From positions 1-19,695 of the forward strand of contig JAZSLZ010000065.1 in assembly GCA_045535635.1 (NCBI GenBank): DNA of 19,695 bases, in the 5' to 3' direction. Shown in pieces: positions 1 through 7,457 of this stretch. Positions within the stretch are counted from its first letter, which is position 1; every line of letters begins with the position of its first letter. Origin of the DNA: RGIG8700 sp045535635. GTDB taxonomy: Bacteria; Bacillota; Clostridia; RGIG6154. The notes below the pieces were generated by a model. That model was not told the DNA's origin, ran no database searches, and saw only the letters and a program-made list of their open reading frames with translations. A program made the position numbers and the translations under genes.

Positions 1-1861
1 TATTAAGCTTTTTGCTTTTTGACTTAAGCTCTTTCTTCAGTTCTTCAAGCTTATTTGCTGCTTCATTATTTTTCTTTTTCTTTCTTAGCTCAATAATTTC
101 AGCTAACATTCTGTCAACTTCATCTTCAGTCTTACTGATTATGTCTTTTGCTTCGTCTATAGCATCATCAATAATTTTTTGTTTCTTTTTATCAAATTTA
201 AGTCTCTCAGTTTCAAGAGTTGTTTTATATGCACTTGCTTGTTGTTTAAGACTTTTAGCGGAAATGTGCTCTTTTTCTGCCAGAACTCTTTTTTCTTCAA
301 GTTCAGAAATCACATCCTCAAATTTAATATTATCAGAAGAAATGTTTCTTTCTGCATTTTCAATAATCTCATCAAACAGTCCAAGTTTCTTAGAAATAGC
401 AAATGCGTTTGATTTACCAGGAATTCCAATAAGCAGTCTATAAGTAGGTCTTAAGCTTTCCACATCAAACTCACATGAAGCATTCTCAATTCTGTTTCCA
501 CTCATAGCATATAGCTTAAGCTCACTGTAATGAGTTGTTGCAACTGTTTTTGAGCCTTTATTTTTTACATAATCTAAAATAGAAATTGCAAGAGCTGCAC
601 CTTCTATCGGATCTGTACCTGCACCTAATTCGTCAAAGAGCACAAGTGATTTATTGTTTACTTTTTTAACGATTTCAACTATATTTTTCATATGTCCTGA
701 AAAAGTTGAAAGACTTTGTTCAATGCTCTGCTCATCGCCTATATCAGCATATATTTCTTCAAAGCAACTTATATTTGAGCCGTCTTTACAGGGAATTAAA
801 ATTCCTGTCTGAGTAAGAAGAACAAAAAGGCCCACAGTTTTTAAAGATACTGTTTTACCACCTGTGTTGGGACCTGTAATTACAAGAGTATCAAATTCTT
901 CTCCCACTGATATATCAATAGGAACAACTTTTTTCGGATCAATAAGCGGATGCCTTGCTTTAATTAAGTTAACAATTCCGTTTTTATTAACAACAGGCTT
1001 TATACCATTAATCTCAAGAGAGTATTTACCTTTGGCAAATATAATATCAAGGTATGATAATAGTTTAATATTCTCTATTAAGCTTTCAGCAACATCGGCA
1101 ATATGAGAACTGATTTCAGTAAGAATTCTTTCGGTTTCTGCAATTTCGTCAAGCTCTAATTTTTTTAATTTATTATTAGCCTCAACTATTTCAATAGGTT
1201 CAATAAATAAAGTAGCACCTGTTGATGAGGTGTCGTGAACAATTCCCTGAACCTCGCCCTTGCACTCTGCTTTTACAGGAATAACATATCTTCCGCCTCT
1301 TGTTGTAATAATCGGCTCCTGTAAAAATTTAGTGAATTTTTTAGTAATGGAAGCATTTAAACCACTTCTGATTTTATCATTATACAATCTGATGTTTCTT
1401 CTTATGTCAAACAACGCAGGTGATGCACCGTCTTTAAGCTGTTCTTCGTTTAAAATTGCTCCATCTATTTCATCCAAGAGCTTTTTATACATTATTAAAT
1501 TATCACTGTAATACACCAATAAGCCGTTTTCTTCAAAATTCAATGCATAATTTTTATAGTTATCTATGCATTTCAACAACTGATAAATTTTTATCATCTG
1601 CGGAATTGAAAGCATACCTGCAGTAACTGTTCTTTTTAATAAAAAAATGTGGTCTGATATTCCCACAGAAGGAGGATTAGAATGTTTAAGCATAGTTCGG
1701 ACAGCTTCATCTGTTTCCTCGCACAATTTAATAACATCGTCATAATCCGTAACAGGCAAAAGCTTATGTATCATTTCTTTAACATATTCGCCTGTGGCAA
1801 ATTTTTCGACATTTAATAATATCTTATCGTATTCTAAAGCTTTAAGAACTTTTAAATTCAT
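1..1861 (-). CDS. mutS2: Endonuclease MutS2 (N-terminal 620 residues, runs off the left edge)
   Basis: MutS2 is a MutS-family ATPase. It is known for suppressing recombination and, in Bacillus, for splitting collided ribosomes. The sequence shows an ATG at 1861 with GAGGAGG just upstream, an N-terminal MutS2-type start (MNLKVLKALEYDKI) and a Walker A GPNTGGKT at residues 330-337. A Walker B region with LVLFDELGAGTDP lies near nt 615-640. After it comes a Lys/Glu-rich coiled-coil stalk around residues 560-620. Family members are about 780-790 residues long, so the C-terminal Smr nuclease domain should lie beyond the window and cannot be checked here. The start codon overlaps the stop of the upstream small gene (ATGA), which implies translational coupling. 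I am sure of the family; completeness is unknown. Confidence 0.96.
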   Translation of the reverse strand, partial: MNLKVLKALEYDKILLNVEKFATGEYVKEMIHKLLPVTDYDDVIKLCEETDEAVRTMLKHSNPPSVGISDHIFLLKRTVTAGMLSIPQMIKIYQLLKCIDNYKNYALNFEENGLLVYYSDNLIMYKKLLDEIDGAILNEEQLKDGASPALFDIRRNIRLYNDKIRSGLNASITKKFTKFLQEPIITTRGGRYVIPVKAECKGEVQGIVHDTSSTGATLFIEPIEIVEANNKLKKLELDEIAETERILTEISSHIADVAESLIENIKLLSYLDIIFAKGKYSLEINGIKPVVNKNGIVNLIKARHPLIDPKKVVPIDISVGEEFDTLVITGPNTGGKTVSLKTVGLFVLLTQTGILIPCKDGSNISCFEEIYADIGDEQSIEQSLSTFSGHMKNIVEIVKKVNNKSLVLFDELGAGTDPIEGAALAISILDYVKNKGSKTVATTHYSELKLYAMSGNRIENASCEFDVESLRPTYRLLIGIPGKSNAFAISKKLGLFDEIIENAERNISSDNIKFEDVISELEEKRVLAEKEHISAKSLKQQASAYKTTLETERLKFDKKKQKIIDDAIDEAKDIISKTEDEVDRMLAEIIELRKKKKNNEAANKLEELKKELKSKSKKLN

Positions 1862-2127
1862 TTTTCCTCCTCAACAAACTCAATAAATGAGGCTTCAAAC
1901 AAAGCCTCTTCACATAATTCTTGTATAAATTCGGGCATAGTGTTGCTTTCTGCAAGGGAAACTGCTAAATTATGAACAAATTCATAATCATCACTAAGTG
2001 CCTCAACAATTTCAACTTTATCTTCATATTTCGCCATAATACCAAATTCGTTAAATTCACTATCTGGCTGTGTAATAAAATATTCTAAAGCTTTTCCTTT
2101 AACAATAACAGTTTTAACATGCTGCAT
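1858..2127 (-). CDS. Small acidic protein, DUF6514-like
   Basis: This is an 89-residue acidic protein with no signal peptide or membrane segment. Its middle (YFITQPDSEFNEFGIMAKYE) and the helical C-terminal part, with a pattern of hydrophobic residues ending in an acidic tail, resemble from memory the DUF6514 proteins of Clostridia. That assignment is tentative and no function is known. The ATG at 2127 has GAGGTGAT upstream (2131-2138). Its TGA overlaps the mutS2 ATG by four bases, so the two are almost certainly translated from one message. It is the first gene of the transcription unit and sits behind its own promoter and dyad. It could be a regulator or accessory of mutS2, but that is inference from position only. 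Confidence 0.7.
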   Translation of the reverse strand: MQHVKTVIVKGKALEYFITQPDSEFNEFGIMAKYEDKVEIVEALSDDYEFVHNLAVSLAESNTMPEFIQELCEEALFEASFIEFVEEEK

Positions 2128-2144
2128 TTCATCACCTCAAAATG

Positions 2145-2173
2145 ACTATACAACAAACGCTTTTGTTTGTTAA
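2145..2173 (-). promoter_or_regulatory. Candidate sigma-A promoter of the DUF6514-like gene and mutS2, with internal dyad
   Basis: On the minus strand a -35 TTAACA (2168-2173), a 17-base spacer and a -10 TATAGT (2145-2150) match consensus at 5/6 each. A perfect 7-bp inverted repeat, AACAAAC / GTTTGTT with a 6-base spacer (2152-2171), fills the space between the boxes and could be an operator. The predicted start of transcription falls near 2138, at the edge of the ribosome binding site, leaving a very short leader. The -10/-35 call is therefore plausible but unproven. Confidence 0.45.
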
Positions 2174-2295
2174 GAGGCAAAATCAGACACAACTTTTAAG
2201 TTAAAGGTTATTATCTTTCAAAAACTTGCTTTTTCTGTTATTTTATTACAATTTCTTGGTTTCAATAATTTTCACCGGTTATTTAAAATCGCTGT

Positions 2296-2318
2296 AAAGT
2301 ACCATAAAATGGGACTTT
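2296..2318. repeat. Short imperfect inverted repeat between rnpB and the DUF6514-like gene
   Basis: AAAGTACCAT and ATGGGACTTT form 10-base arms with a single mismatch around a 3-base loop. It lies in the roughly 277-base gap downstream of rnpB, which is otherwise AT-rich with no open reading frame I trust. No T-run follows directly on the minus strand, so it does not look like an intrinsic terminator. Role unknown. Confidence 0.35.
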
Positions 2319-2405
2319 TCTTGCTTTATTTAAATAAATTTTCACATTAAACTTACAAAGCCTCCAAAAAGCTTCAAATTAAGCTTAAAAAAAAATATAA
2401 AAAAT

Positions 2406-2747
2406 TTGAGTAAACCTGTAAGCCGGGTTCTGTATTAGACAATCATCTATCTAGGCTGTATATCTCTATACAGCTCAAGCCACCTACCCAGGAACGCCGG
2501 GCCGACGCATATTCCTAATACGGTGTTGCTCCGAGTGGGGTTTACACGAAAGACGCAGTTACCTGCATCCCAGTAAGCTCTTACCTTACTATTCCACCCT
2601 TACCATTTCTGGCGCTTTATTTTCTGTTGCACTATCCTTAGAGTCGCCTCCACCGGGTAACTACCCGGCACCCTGCCCTATGGAGCCCGGACTTTCCTCA
2701 TCCTCACCCTTTCGTCTGTGAGTCCGCGATTGTCTGGTTTACTCAAA
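2406..2747 (-). ncRNA. rnpB: RNase P RNA, bacterial type A
   Basis: This is the catalytic RNA that trims 5' leaders from tRNA precursors. Read on the minus strand, it contains the conserved 5' core GAGGAAAGTCCGGGCTCC and the conserved 3' core ACAGAACCCGGCTTACAG. The ends pair as the P1 helix (TTTGAGTAAACC with GGTTTACTCAAA), which defines a molecule of about 342 bases. GGATAGTGCAACAGAAA and the GGGTAAGGGTGGAA-like segment also fit the family. I judge type A from overall layout, not from a folded model. The RNA starts only a few bases after the nif3 stop codon, so its promoter must lie in the end of nif3 or it is processed from the trmK-nif3 transcript. After P1 the sequence becomes a broken run of about 18 A/U bases (2387-2405), which could end transcription. 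Confidence 0.96.
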
Positions 2748-2751
2748 TATT

Positions 2752-3486
2752 TTATTTATTAATATATACGTTAAAAGGTTTAGCCTTAATAACCTCTACA
2801 TCTGTATTTTGCTTAAGTAAACTGCATAGCATATCAACAACAGGATTTTCCGTTTCAAAATGTCCTGCAGTTACTAAAAGCAAATTATTCTCATACGCAA
2901 GTTGTGCATTGTGATAGGATGCTTCCCCTGTTACAAATGCATCACACCCAAGTGCTAATACTTCCTGAACAAAGTCACCACCGCTTCCGCCTAACACAGC
3001 TACCTTTGAGATTTTCTTATTATCTGTTACTGAACATCTTAAACTGCTCACATTAAGTGAATTCTTAACATTTTCAATAAAATCACAAACAAAGCATTCT
3101 TCAATCTGACCAATAGCCAACATACCATATCTTTCAACATTTTTAAGCTTAAGTACATCTGCAAAAACTTTGTTAACTCCGTCAGCTGCATTATCAAGAT
3201 TTGTGTGAGCAGAATATACCGAAATATTATTTTCAATAAGCTTTAAGATTGAATTATCAACAATTTTTGTTAATGGCTTAAAAATTATAGGATGATGAGT
3301 AACTATAAGCTGTGCACCACATTCTATAGCCTGTCTGACAATATCAGAATTAATATCCAAAGCAACTAATACTTTTTTAACATCTCTGTCCTCATTGCCA
3401 ACAAGCAGACCAACATTGTCCCATTCTTCTGCAATATCAAGAGGAGCTATATTTTCAACTATTTTTGCTATTTGTGATATTTTCAT
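2752..3486 (-). CDS. Nif3-like dinuclear metal centre protein (YqfO family)
   Basis: This is a 244-residue member of the Nif3/YbgI/YqfO family, whose members form hexameric toroids with a two-metal site. The cellular reaction is not settled, although databases often call it GTP cyclohydrolase 1 type 2 homologue. Visible family motifs are EEWDNVGLLVG (20-30), VTHHPIIF with metal-ligand histidines 64-65, SAHTNLDNAADG with Asp98, and the C-terminal GHFETE with His209. The central insert that YqfO proteins often carry is short or missing: the protein is 244 residues, against about 370 for the long Bacillus form. The ATG at 3486 has AAGGGAAATCT upstream and lies inside the end of trmK, with a 32-base overlap. 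The trmK-nif3 pair is a very common Firmicute arrangement, which supports both calls. Confidence 0.93.
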   Translation of the reverse strand: MKISQIAKIVENIAPLDIAEEWDNVGLLVGNEDRDVKKVLVALDINSDIVRQAIECGAQLIVTHHPIIFKPLTKIVDNSILKLIENNISVYSAHTNLDNAADGVNKVFADVLKLKNVERYGMLAIGQIEECFVCDFIENVKNSLNVSSLRCSVTDNKKISKVAVLGGSGGDFVQEVLALGCDAFVTGEASYHNAQLAYENNLLLVTAGHFETENPVVDMLCSLLKQNTDVEVIKAKPFNVYINK

Positions 3487-4138
3487 AGATTTCCCTTACC
3501 TTACTTAATATTACATTATATTCTTTTTCATCTTCTGGTTTACAGTCCAGAACAGAGCCTTTAATCTTGTCTTTTAATCTTTTTGAAACTTTTTCATAAT
3601 ATGCATCAATTAAAGATTTTTCATTTACCTTTAACTTTTCAGGAAAATAAATATATTCATCAGATACGCCTTTAACCGCCCTGATAATTACATATATTTT
3701 GTTTCCTTCTTTTGCAAGAATCTCATTTTCAATACAATAGCCGCTATTTTGCAAAAACTCACGAAGATATTCTTCAGAAGTCATTGGCTGAAGAATAAGC
3801 TCTTTTGCAGATTTTGCTACATCTTCCTTTTCTGAAAGAATAGTTGAAATCAACTCTCCCCCCATACCTGCTATTATGATAGTTTCAACTTCACCTGTTT
3901 CTAAAACTTTTATTCCGTCACCGCATCTTACATCAATCACATCTGCAAGTCCATTAGCTTTAACATTTTTAATACAAGCTTCTACAGGACCTTTGTTAAC
4001 ATCTGCCGCAATAACTTTATCACATACTCCGTCAAGTATTAATTTTATTGGTACTTTACCGTGGTCGCATCCAATATCTGCAACTGATTTGCCTGTTACC
4101 AATCCGACCACGGCATTTAATCTGCTGGTTAATTTCAT
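3455..4138 (-). CDS. trmK: tRNA (adenine(22)-N1)-methyltransferase TrmK
   Basis: TrmK is an S-adenosylmethionine-dependent methyltransferase that makes m1A22 in tRNA. The 227-residue protein has the SAM motif I VADIGCDHGKVP (19-30), an acidic motif II region (VIAADVNKGP, 42-51), and the family hallmark IIIAGMGGELI (87-97). The C-terminal half is charged and helical, as expected for the tRNA-binding coiled coil of this family. The length is normal. The ATG at 4138 follows AAAGGAT. The gene begins a new transcription unit with a good promoter in the 55-base gap after clpC, and it overlaps nif3 by 32 bases. Confidence 0.95.
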   Translation of the reverse strand: MKLTSRLNAVVGLVTGKSVADIGCDHGKVPIKLILDGVCDKVIAADVNKGPVEACIKNVKANGLADVIDVRCGDGIKVLETGEVETIIIAGMGGELISTILSEKEDVAKSAKELILQPMTSEEYLREFLQNSGYCIENEILAKEGNKIYVIIRAVKGVSDEYIYFPEKLKVNEKSLIDAYYEKVSKRLKDKIKGSVLDCKPEDEKEYNVILSKVREIYENITNSKNS

Positions 4139-4168
4139 AAGCTATCCTTTAAAAAATATTCTTTTATA

Positions 4169-4197
4169 ATTTTAACACAGCAGTATTATATTGTCAA
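4169..4197 (-). promoter_or_regulatory. Sigma-A promoter of trmK-nif3, overlapping the clpC stop codon
   Basis: The -35 TTGACA (4192-4197) is a perfect match. A 17-base spacer and a -10 TAAAAT (4169-4174, 5/6) follow. The TGA stop codon of clpC (4194-4196) lies within the -35 hexamer. No terminator hairpin is visible between clpC and trmK, so read-through from clpC is also likely. Confidence 0.7.
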
Positions 4198-6806
4198 TTA
4201 TGCTCAACAATAAATTTATCATCTACATAAGCTATATTTATCTTGTCACCCTGTTTAATTGTACCGTCAAGCATTTTCTCTGCTATCATATCTTCAATTG
4301 ATGATACAATAGTGCGTTTTAACGGTCTTGCACCATAAACAGGATCAAAGCCTTTAGAAGCTAATGCATCGAGAGTTGATTCATCTATATTTGCTTCTAT
4401 TTCCATATCAGCTAATCTTTTCACTAATCCTGAAATCAGTTTTTCAGCAATAGATTTGATTTCTGTCTTATTTAGTTTGTTAAACACAATAATATCATCA
4501 ATACGGTTAATAAATTCAGGTCTGAAGGTCTTTTTGAGTTCCCCTGTAACTCTGTCCTTCATATCGTTATAATCAGAATTAATATCATACTCGCCTTGAT
4601 TAAAGCCTAAATTTTTAGCAGGAGTTGTAATTAAAGATGCTCCGATATTTGAAGTCATTATAATAATTGTGTTTTTAAAATCAATTTTTCTTCCCTGTGA
4701 ATCAGTAAGAATACCATCATCAAGAATTTGTAAGAGTAAATTAAATACATCAGGATGCGCTTTTTCTATCTCATCAAAAAGTACTACACTGTACGGCTTT
4801 CTTCTTACCTGTTCACTTAACTGTCCGCCCTCATCATATCCAACATATCCCGGAGGTGAACCAACAAGTCTTGATACATTGAATTTTTCCATATACTCAG
4901 ACATATCAATTCTTATCAGTGCATTTTCATCACCAAATACAGTTTCAGCCAAAGCTTTACACAGTTCTGTTTTACCAACACCTGTAGGTCCGAGAAATAT
5001 GAATGAACCTATTGGTCTTTTAGGATCCTTAAGCCCTGTTCTTCCTCTTTTAACCGCTTTTGCCACGGCAGTTACCGCTTCATCCTGCCCCACAACTCTC
5101 AAATGTAATTCATCTTCAAGCTTTAACAATCTTTGACTTTCCGATTCCTCTAATCTTACAACAGGAATACCTGTCCAGTCAGAAACAATTTCAGAAATTT
5201 CAGTTTTTGACACAACCATTTTTTTGATTTGATTTTCTTTATTCCATTTTTCTTTTAATTCTGATAATTCCTGCTCAATTTGTGTTTCTTTAGTTCTTAA
5301 CTCTGCCGCCTTTTCAAAGTCCTGTTGCAGTATTGCTTCCTCTTTTTCGTTTTTGATTTTTTCACTTTCTTTTCTTAATTGTGAAATTGTATCAGGTGCA
5401 GTATAACTTTTAAGCTTTACTTTTGACGCCGCTTCATCTACAAGGTCAATTGCTTTATCAGGCAAAAATCTGTCAGTAATATATCTTGCTGAAAGATTTG
5501 CAGCTGCAATAAGTGCATCATCTGTAATCTCAACCTTGTGATGTGCTTCGTATTTGTCTCTTATTCCCATAAGCACCATAATAGTTTCATCAATCGAAGG
5601 TTCACCAACAAGTACAGGTTGAAATCTTCTTTCAAGTGCAGAATCTTTTTCTATATGCTTTCTGTATTCATTAATTGTAGTTGCACCAATTAACTGAACT
5701 TCACCTCTGGCAAGAGACGGCTTTAATATATTTGATGCATCTATTGCACCCTCCGCAGCTCCTGCTCCTATAATGGTGTGAATTTCATCTATAAACAAAA
5801 TTATGTTGCCACTGTCATTTATTTCTTTTACAGCTTTTTTCAATCTGTCTTCAAACTCACCTCTGTACTTTGCTCCTGCAACCATAGAAGATAAGTCAAG
5901 AGATATTACTCTTTTATTTTTCAATATTTCAGGTACAGTACCATCATAAATTTTTTGTGCAAGTCCTTCAGCAATAGCAGTCTTTCCTACACCAGGCTCA
6001 CCTATAAGGCAAGGATTATTTTTTGTTCTTCTTGAAAGAATCTGTATAACTCTTTCAATTTCTTTCTCTCTGCCTATTACAGGATCAAATTTACCCTCAC
6101 CTGCAAGTGCAGTTAAATCCCTTCCGAATTCACTTAATGTTGGTGTTTTATCATCTTTCTTTTTTTCTGTTTCTTTGTTTTCGTTTACAGTTTCATTCTT
6201 AATATCAAAGCCCAGCTTCTTTAAAATGTCCTCATAAATCTTTTGAGCATCTCCGCCAAGCTCACTTATAATTCTGAACGCAGTTGATTCACCGTCTCTT
6301 AAAATCCCCATAATAATATGTTCAGGTGAAATATAACTTTTTCCGCATCTTTTCGCTTCCATAAAGCTTAATTCAATAACCCTTTTAAATCGCGGTGTAA
6401 AACCAATTACATTACAAGGGAAATCGCTTATGCCTAAAATTTCATCAATTTTTTCACTAACTTTATTTTTATCTATACCATTATCTATAAGAATTTCAGA
6501 AGCAATTAACTTATTATTTAACAAGGTTGAATACAAAATATGCTCTGTACCAACATAGTTGTGTCCCATCTGTGAAGCCACTTTACTTGATAATCTGACA
6601 ATTTCTTCAGCACTGTCACTGAATTTACTTTCAAAAAATCTCATACTATCACCTCCTGCATTTACGTAACCGTTAGTTAATTTTTTATTAATCAACTCTG
6701 AATTTGCGGCACACTCGCTGCAAATAAAAATTTCTTTTATCCTTCCGTTTATGATTGTTTTCAAATGAACATTAGCAGTATTTTTGCCGCATACCTGACA
6801 AATCAT
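4194..6806 (-). CDS. clpC: ClpC-type AAA+ unfoldase with N-terminal McsA-like zinc finger
   Basis: ClpC is a cytoplasmic ATP-driven unfoldase that feeds proteins to ClpP. The 870-residue chain begins with a four-cysteine finger, C3-x2-C6 and C29-x2-C32 (MICQVCGKN...ICSECA), which matches the N-terminus of McsA rather than any part of ordinary ClpC. Then come two Clp_N repeats (about 57-100 and 134-175) and AAA-1 with Walker A GEPGVGKT 269-276 and Walker B D340-E341. A UVR-like coiled middle segment (about 473-515) is followed by AAA-2 with Walker A GPTGVGKT 606-613 and D678-E679. A NLGFN loop in AAA-2 sits where ClpC carries its ClpP-binding tripeptide. Standard ClpC is about 810-820 residues, so the extra length is the finger plus linker. 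AGGAGGT precedes the ATG at 6806. It follows ctsR by 11 bases; mcsA and mcsB are not present between them. I infer that the fusion replaces part of McsA function. Confidence 0.95.
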   Translation of the reverse strand: MICQVCGKNTANVHLKTIINGRIKEIFICSECAANSELINKKLTNGYVNAGGDSMRFFESKFSDSAEEIVRLSSKVASQMGHNYVGTEHILYSTLLNNKLIASEILIDNGIDKNKVSEKIDEILGISDFPCNVIGFTPRFKRVIELSFMEAKRCGKSYISPEHIIMGILRDGESTAFRIISELGGDAQKIYEDILKKLGFDIKNETVNENKETEKKKDDKTPTLSEFGRDLTALAGEGKFDPVIGREKEIERVIQILSRRTKNNPCLIGEPGVGKTAIAEGLAQKIYDGTVPEILKNKRVISLDLSSMVAGAKYRGEFEDRLKKAVKEINDSGNIILFIDEIHTIIGAGAAEGAIDASNILKPSLARGEVQLIGATTINEYRKHIEKDSALERRFQPVLVGEPSIDETIMVLMGIRDKYEAHHKVEITDDALIAAANLSARYITDRFLPDKAIDLVDEAASKVKLKSYTAPDTISQLRKESEKIKNEKEEAILQQDFEKAAELRTKETQIEQELSELKEKWNKENQIKKMVVSKTEISEIVSDWTGIPVVRLEESESQRLLKLEDELHLRVVGQDEAVTAVAKAVKRGRTGLKDPKRPIGSFIFLGPTGVGKTELCKALAETVFGDENALIRIDMSEYMEKFNVSRLVGSPPGYVGYDEGGQLSEQVRRKPYSVVLFDEIEKAHPDVFNLLLQILDDGILTDSQGRKIDFKNTIIIMTSNIGASLITTPAKNLGFNQGEYDINSDYNDMKDRVTGELKKTFRPEFINRIDDIIVFNKLNKTEIKSIAEKLISGLVKRLADMEIEANIDESTLDALASKGFDPVYGARPLKRTIVSSIEDMIAEKMLDGTIKQGDKINIAYVDDKFIVEHN

Positions 6807-6817
6807 AAATATACCTC

Positions 6818-7270
6818 CTAACTTAACAAACTTATAATCATATTTTTAAATATTCCTGCACGAAGATTATCCTGAATCGGTTGCTGAATACGACCGAGAA
6901 CTTTTTCAGAAACTGCTGCAGCAATCAATCTCGCTTCTGTTTCTCCGATGTACCCATAATCAAGAAAATTCTGGATAAAAGTCAAAGCGGTTGTCTGAGA
7001 AATAGATGAACCTATTGAAGCTATTATATGCATAAAATAACCTGATTTTCCCATTTTTATTCTTTTAATTGTAACAAATCCGCCACCGCCTCTTCTGCTT
7101 TCAACAATGTAGCCGTGTTCGTTGCTGAATCTGTTATTTATTACATAATTTATCTGTGATGGAACACAGTTAAGCTTTAATGCTAATTCATTTCTTTTAA
7201 ACTGTGCAATCCCTTCTTCGTTTTCCATAAGTTCTTTTATTACTTCTTCAATTAAATCGCTGATTTTCAT
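6818..7270 (-). CDS. ctsR: Transcriptional repressor CtsR
   Basis: CtsR represses class III heat-shock genes (clp family) by binding direct heptad repeats. The 150-residue protein has the N-terminal winged-helix region and the glycine-rich heat-sensing wing ESRRGGGGFVTI (about 57-68). Its C-terminal four-helix dimer domain ends at ISLLS. The length matches Bacillus CtsR (about 154). I place the start at the ATG at 7270 (MKISDLIEEV), which has AAGGAG 8 bases upstream. The reading frame stays open to 7375, but a start there would run through the promoter and both CtsR boxes. It is first in a two-gene operon with clpC and is evidently autoregulated. Confidence 0.96.
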   Translation of the reverse strand: MKISDLIEEVIKELMENEEGIAQFKRNELALKLNCVPSQINYVINNRFSNEHGYIVESRRGGGGFVTIKRIKMGKSGYFMHIIASIGSSISQTTALTFIQNFLDYGYIGETEARLIAAAVSEKVLGRIQQPIQDNLRAGIFKNMIISLLS

Positions 7271-7282
7271 ATTTTTCTCCTT

Positions 7283-7299
7283 TTTGTCTTTCTTTGACC
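7283..7299 (-). promoter_or_regulatory. CtsR box 1 (downstream of the ctsR -10)
   Basis: On the minus strand GGTCAAA-GAA-AGACAAA fits the known CtsR operator, RGTCAAA-NAN-RGTCAAA. The first heptad is perfect, the spacer is NAN, and the second heptad has one departure from the degenerate consensus. It lies just after the expected transcription start of ctsR and before the ribosome binding site, an ordinary position for a repressor. Confidence 0.85.
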
Positions 7300-7305
7300 T
7301 TCTAT

Positions 7306-7322
7306 AGTCAATTATAGTCAAT
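7306..7322 (+). promoter_or_regulatory. CtsR box 2, opposite strand, over the ctsR -10
   Basis: On the plus strand AGTCAAT-TAT-AGTCAAT fits RGTCAAA-NAN-RGTCAAA with one mismatch (last base) in each heptad. It is also part of a perfect tandem 10-bp repeat (TATAGTCAAT twice, 7303-7322), one turn of the helix per unit. It covers the -10 hexamer (7311-7316), so binding would exclude RNA polymerase. It faces box 1 across 6 bases. Confidence 0.65.
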
Positions 7323-7338
7323 TTTTTATCATTATCAA
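7311..7338 (-). promoter_or_regulatory. Sigma-A promoter of ctsR-clpC
   Basis: A -35 TTGATA (7333-7338, 5/6), a 16-base spacer and a perfect -10 TATAAT (7311-7316) are present. Transcription should start near 7304, between or within the two CtsR boxes. The strong terminator of prs lies about 75 bases upstream, so this promoter defines the operon. Confidence 0.8.
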
Positions 7339-7410
7339 TACTCAAATTCTGGTAAAAACACTGATTTTCAAGCAATTATCTCGTTTTTTCTTTACTAATC
7401 TCTTGTTTTC

Positions 7411-7444
7411 AAAAAAATAAGAGTGCATCATAAGATACACTCTT
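7411..7444 (-). terminator. Intrinsic terminator after prs
   Basis: On the minus strand an 11-bp stem AAGAGTGTATC / GATGCACTCTT (one G-U pair) with a four-base loop is followed by ATTTTTTT. It begins 13 bases after the prs stop codon and separates prs from the ctsR operon. Confidence 0.92.
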
Positions 7445-7457
7445 TATAACAGTTGTA

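Noticed and set aside
12..443. Plus-strand open frames inside mutS2, and similar ones opposite clpC, relA, recJ and ffh
   Set aside because: They mirror strongly conserved minus-strand genes, have low-complexity Ser/Phe/Leu-rich products, and lack ribosome binding sites.
2290..2300. Shared 11-base string CGCTGTAAAGT here and at 18565-18575
   Set aside because: In an AT-rich window of this size several 11-base matches are expected by chance, and only one of the two copies is part of a perfect dyad.
2369..2386. AAGCTT-N6-AAGCTT as a terminator of rnpB
   Set aside because: Only a six-base AT-rich stem with three to five T residues after it. The U-run before it is a better candidate for the 3' end.
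7271..7375. N-terminal extension of CtsR starting at 7375
   Set aside because: It would translate through the sigma-A promoter and both CtsR boxes. The ATG at 7270 has a good ribosome binding site and gives the normal protein length.
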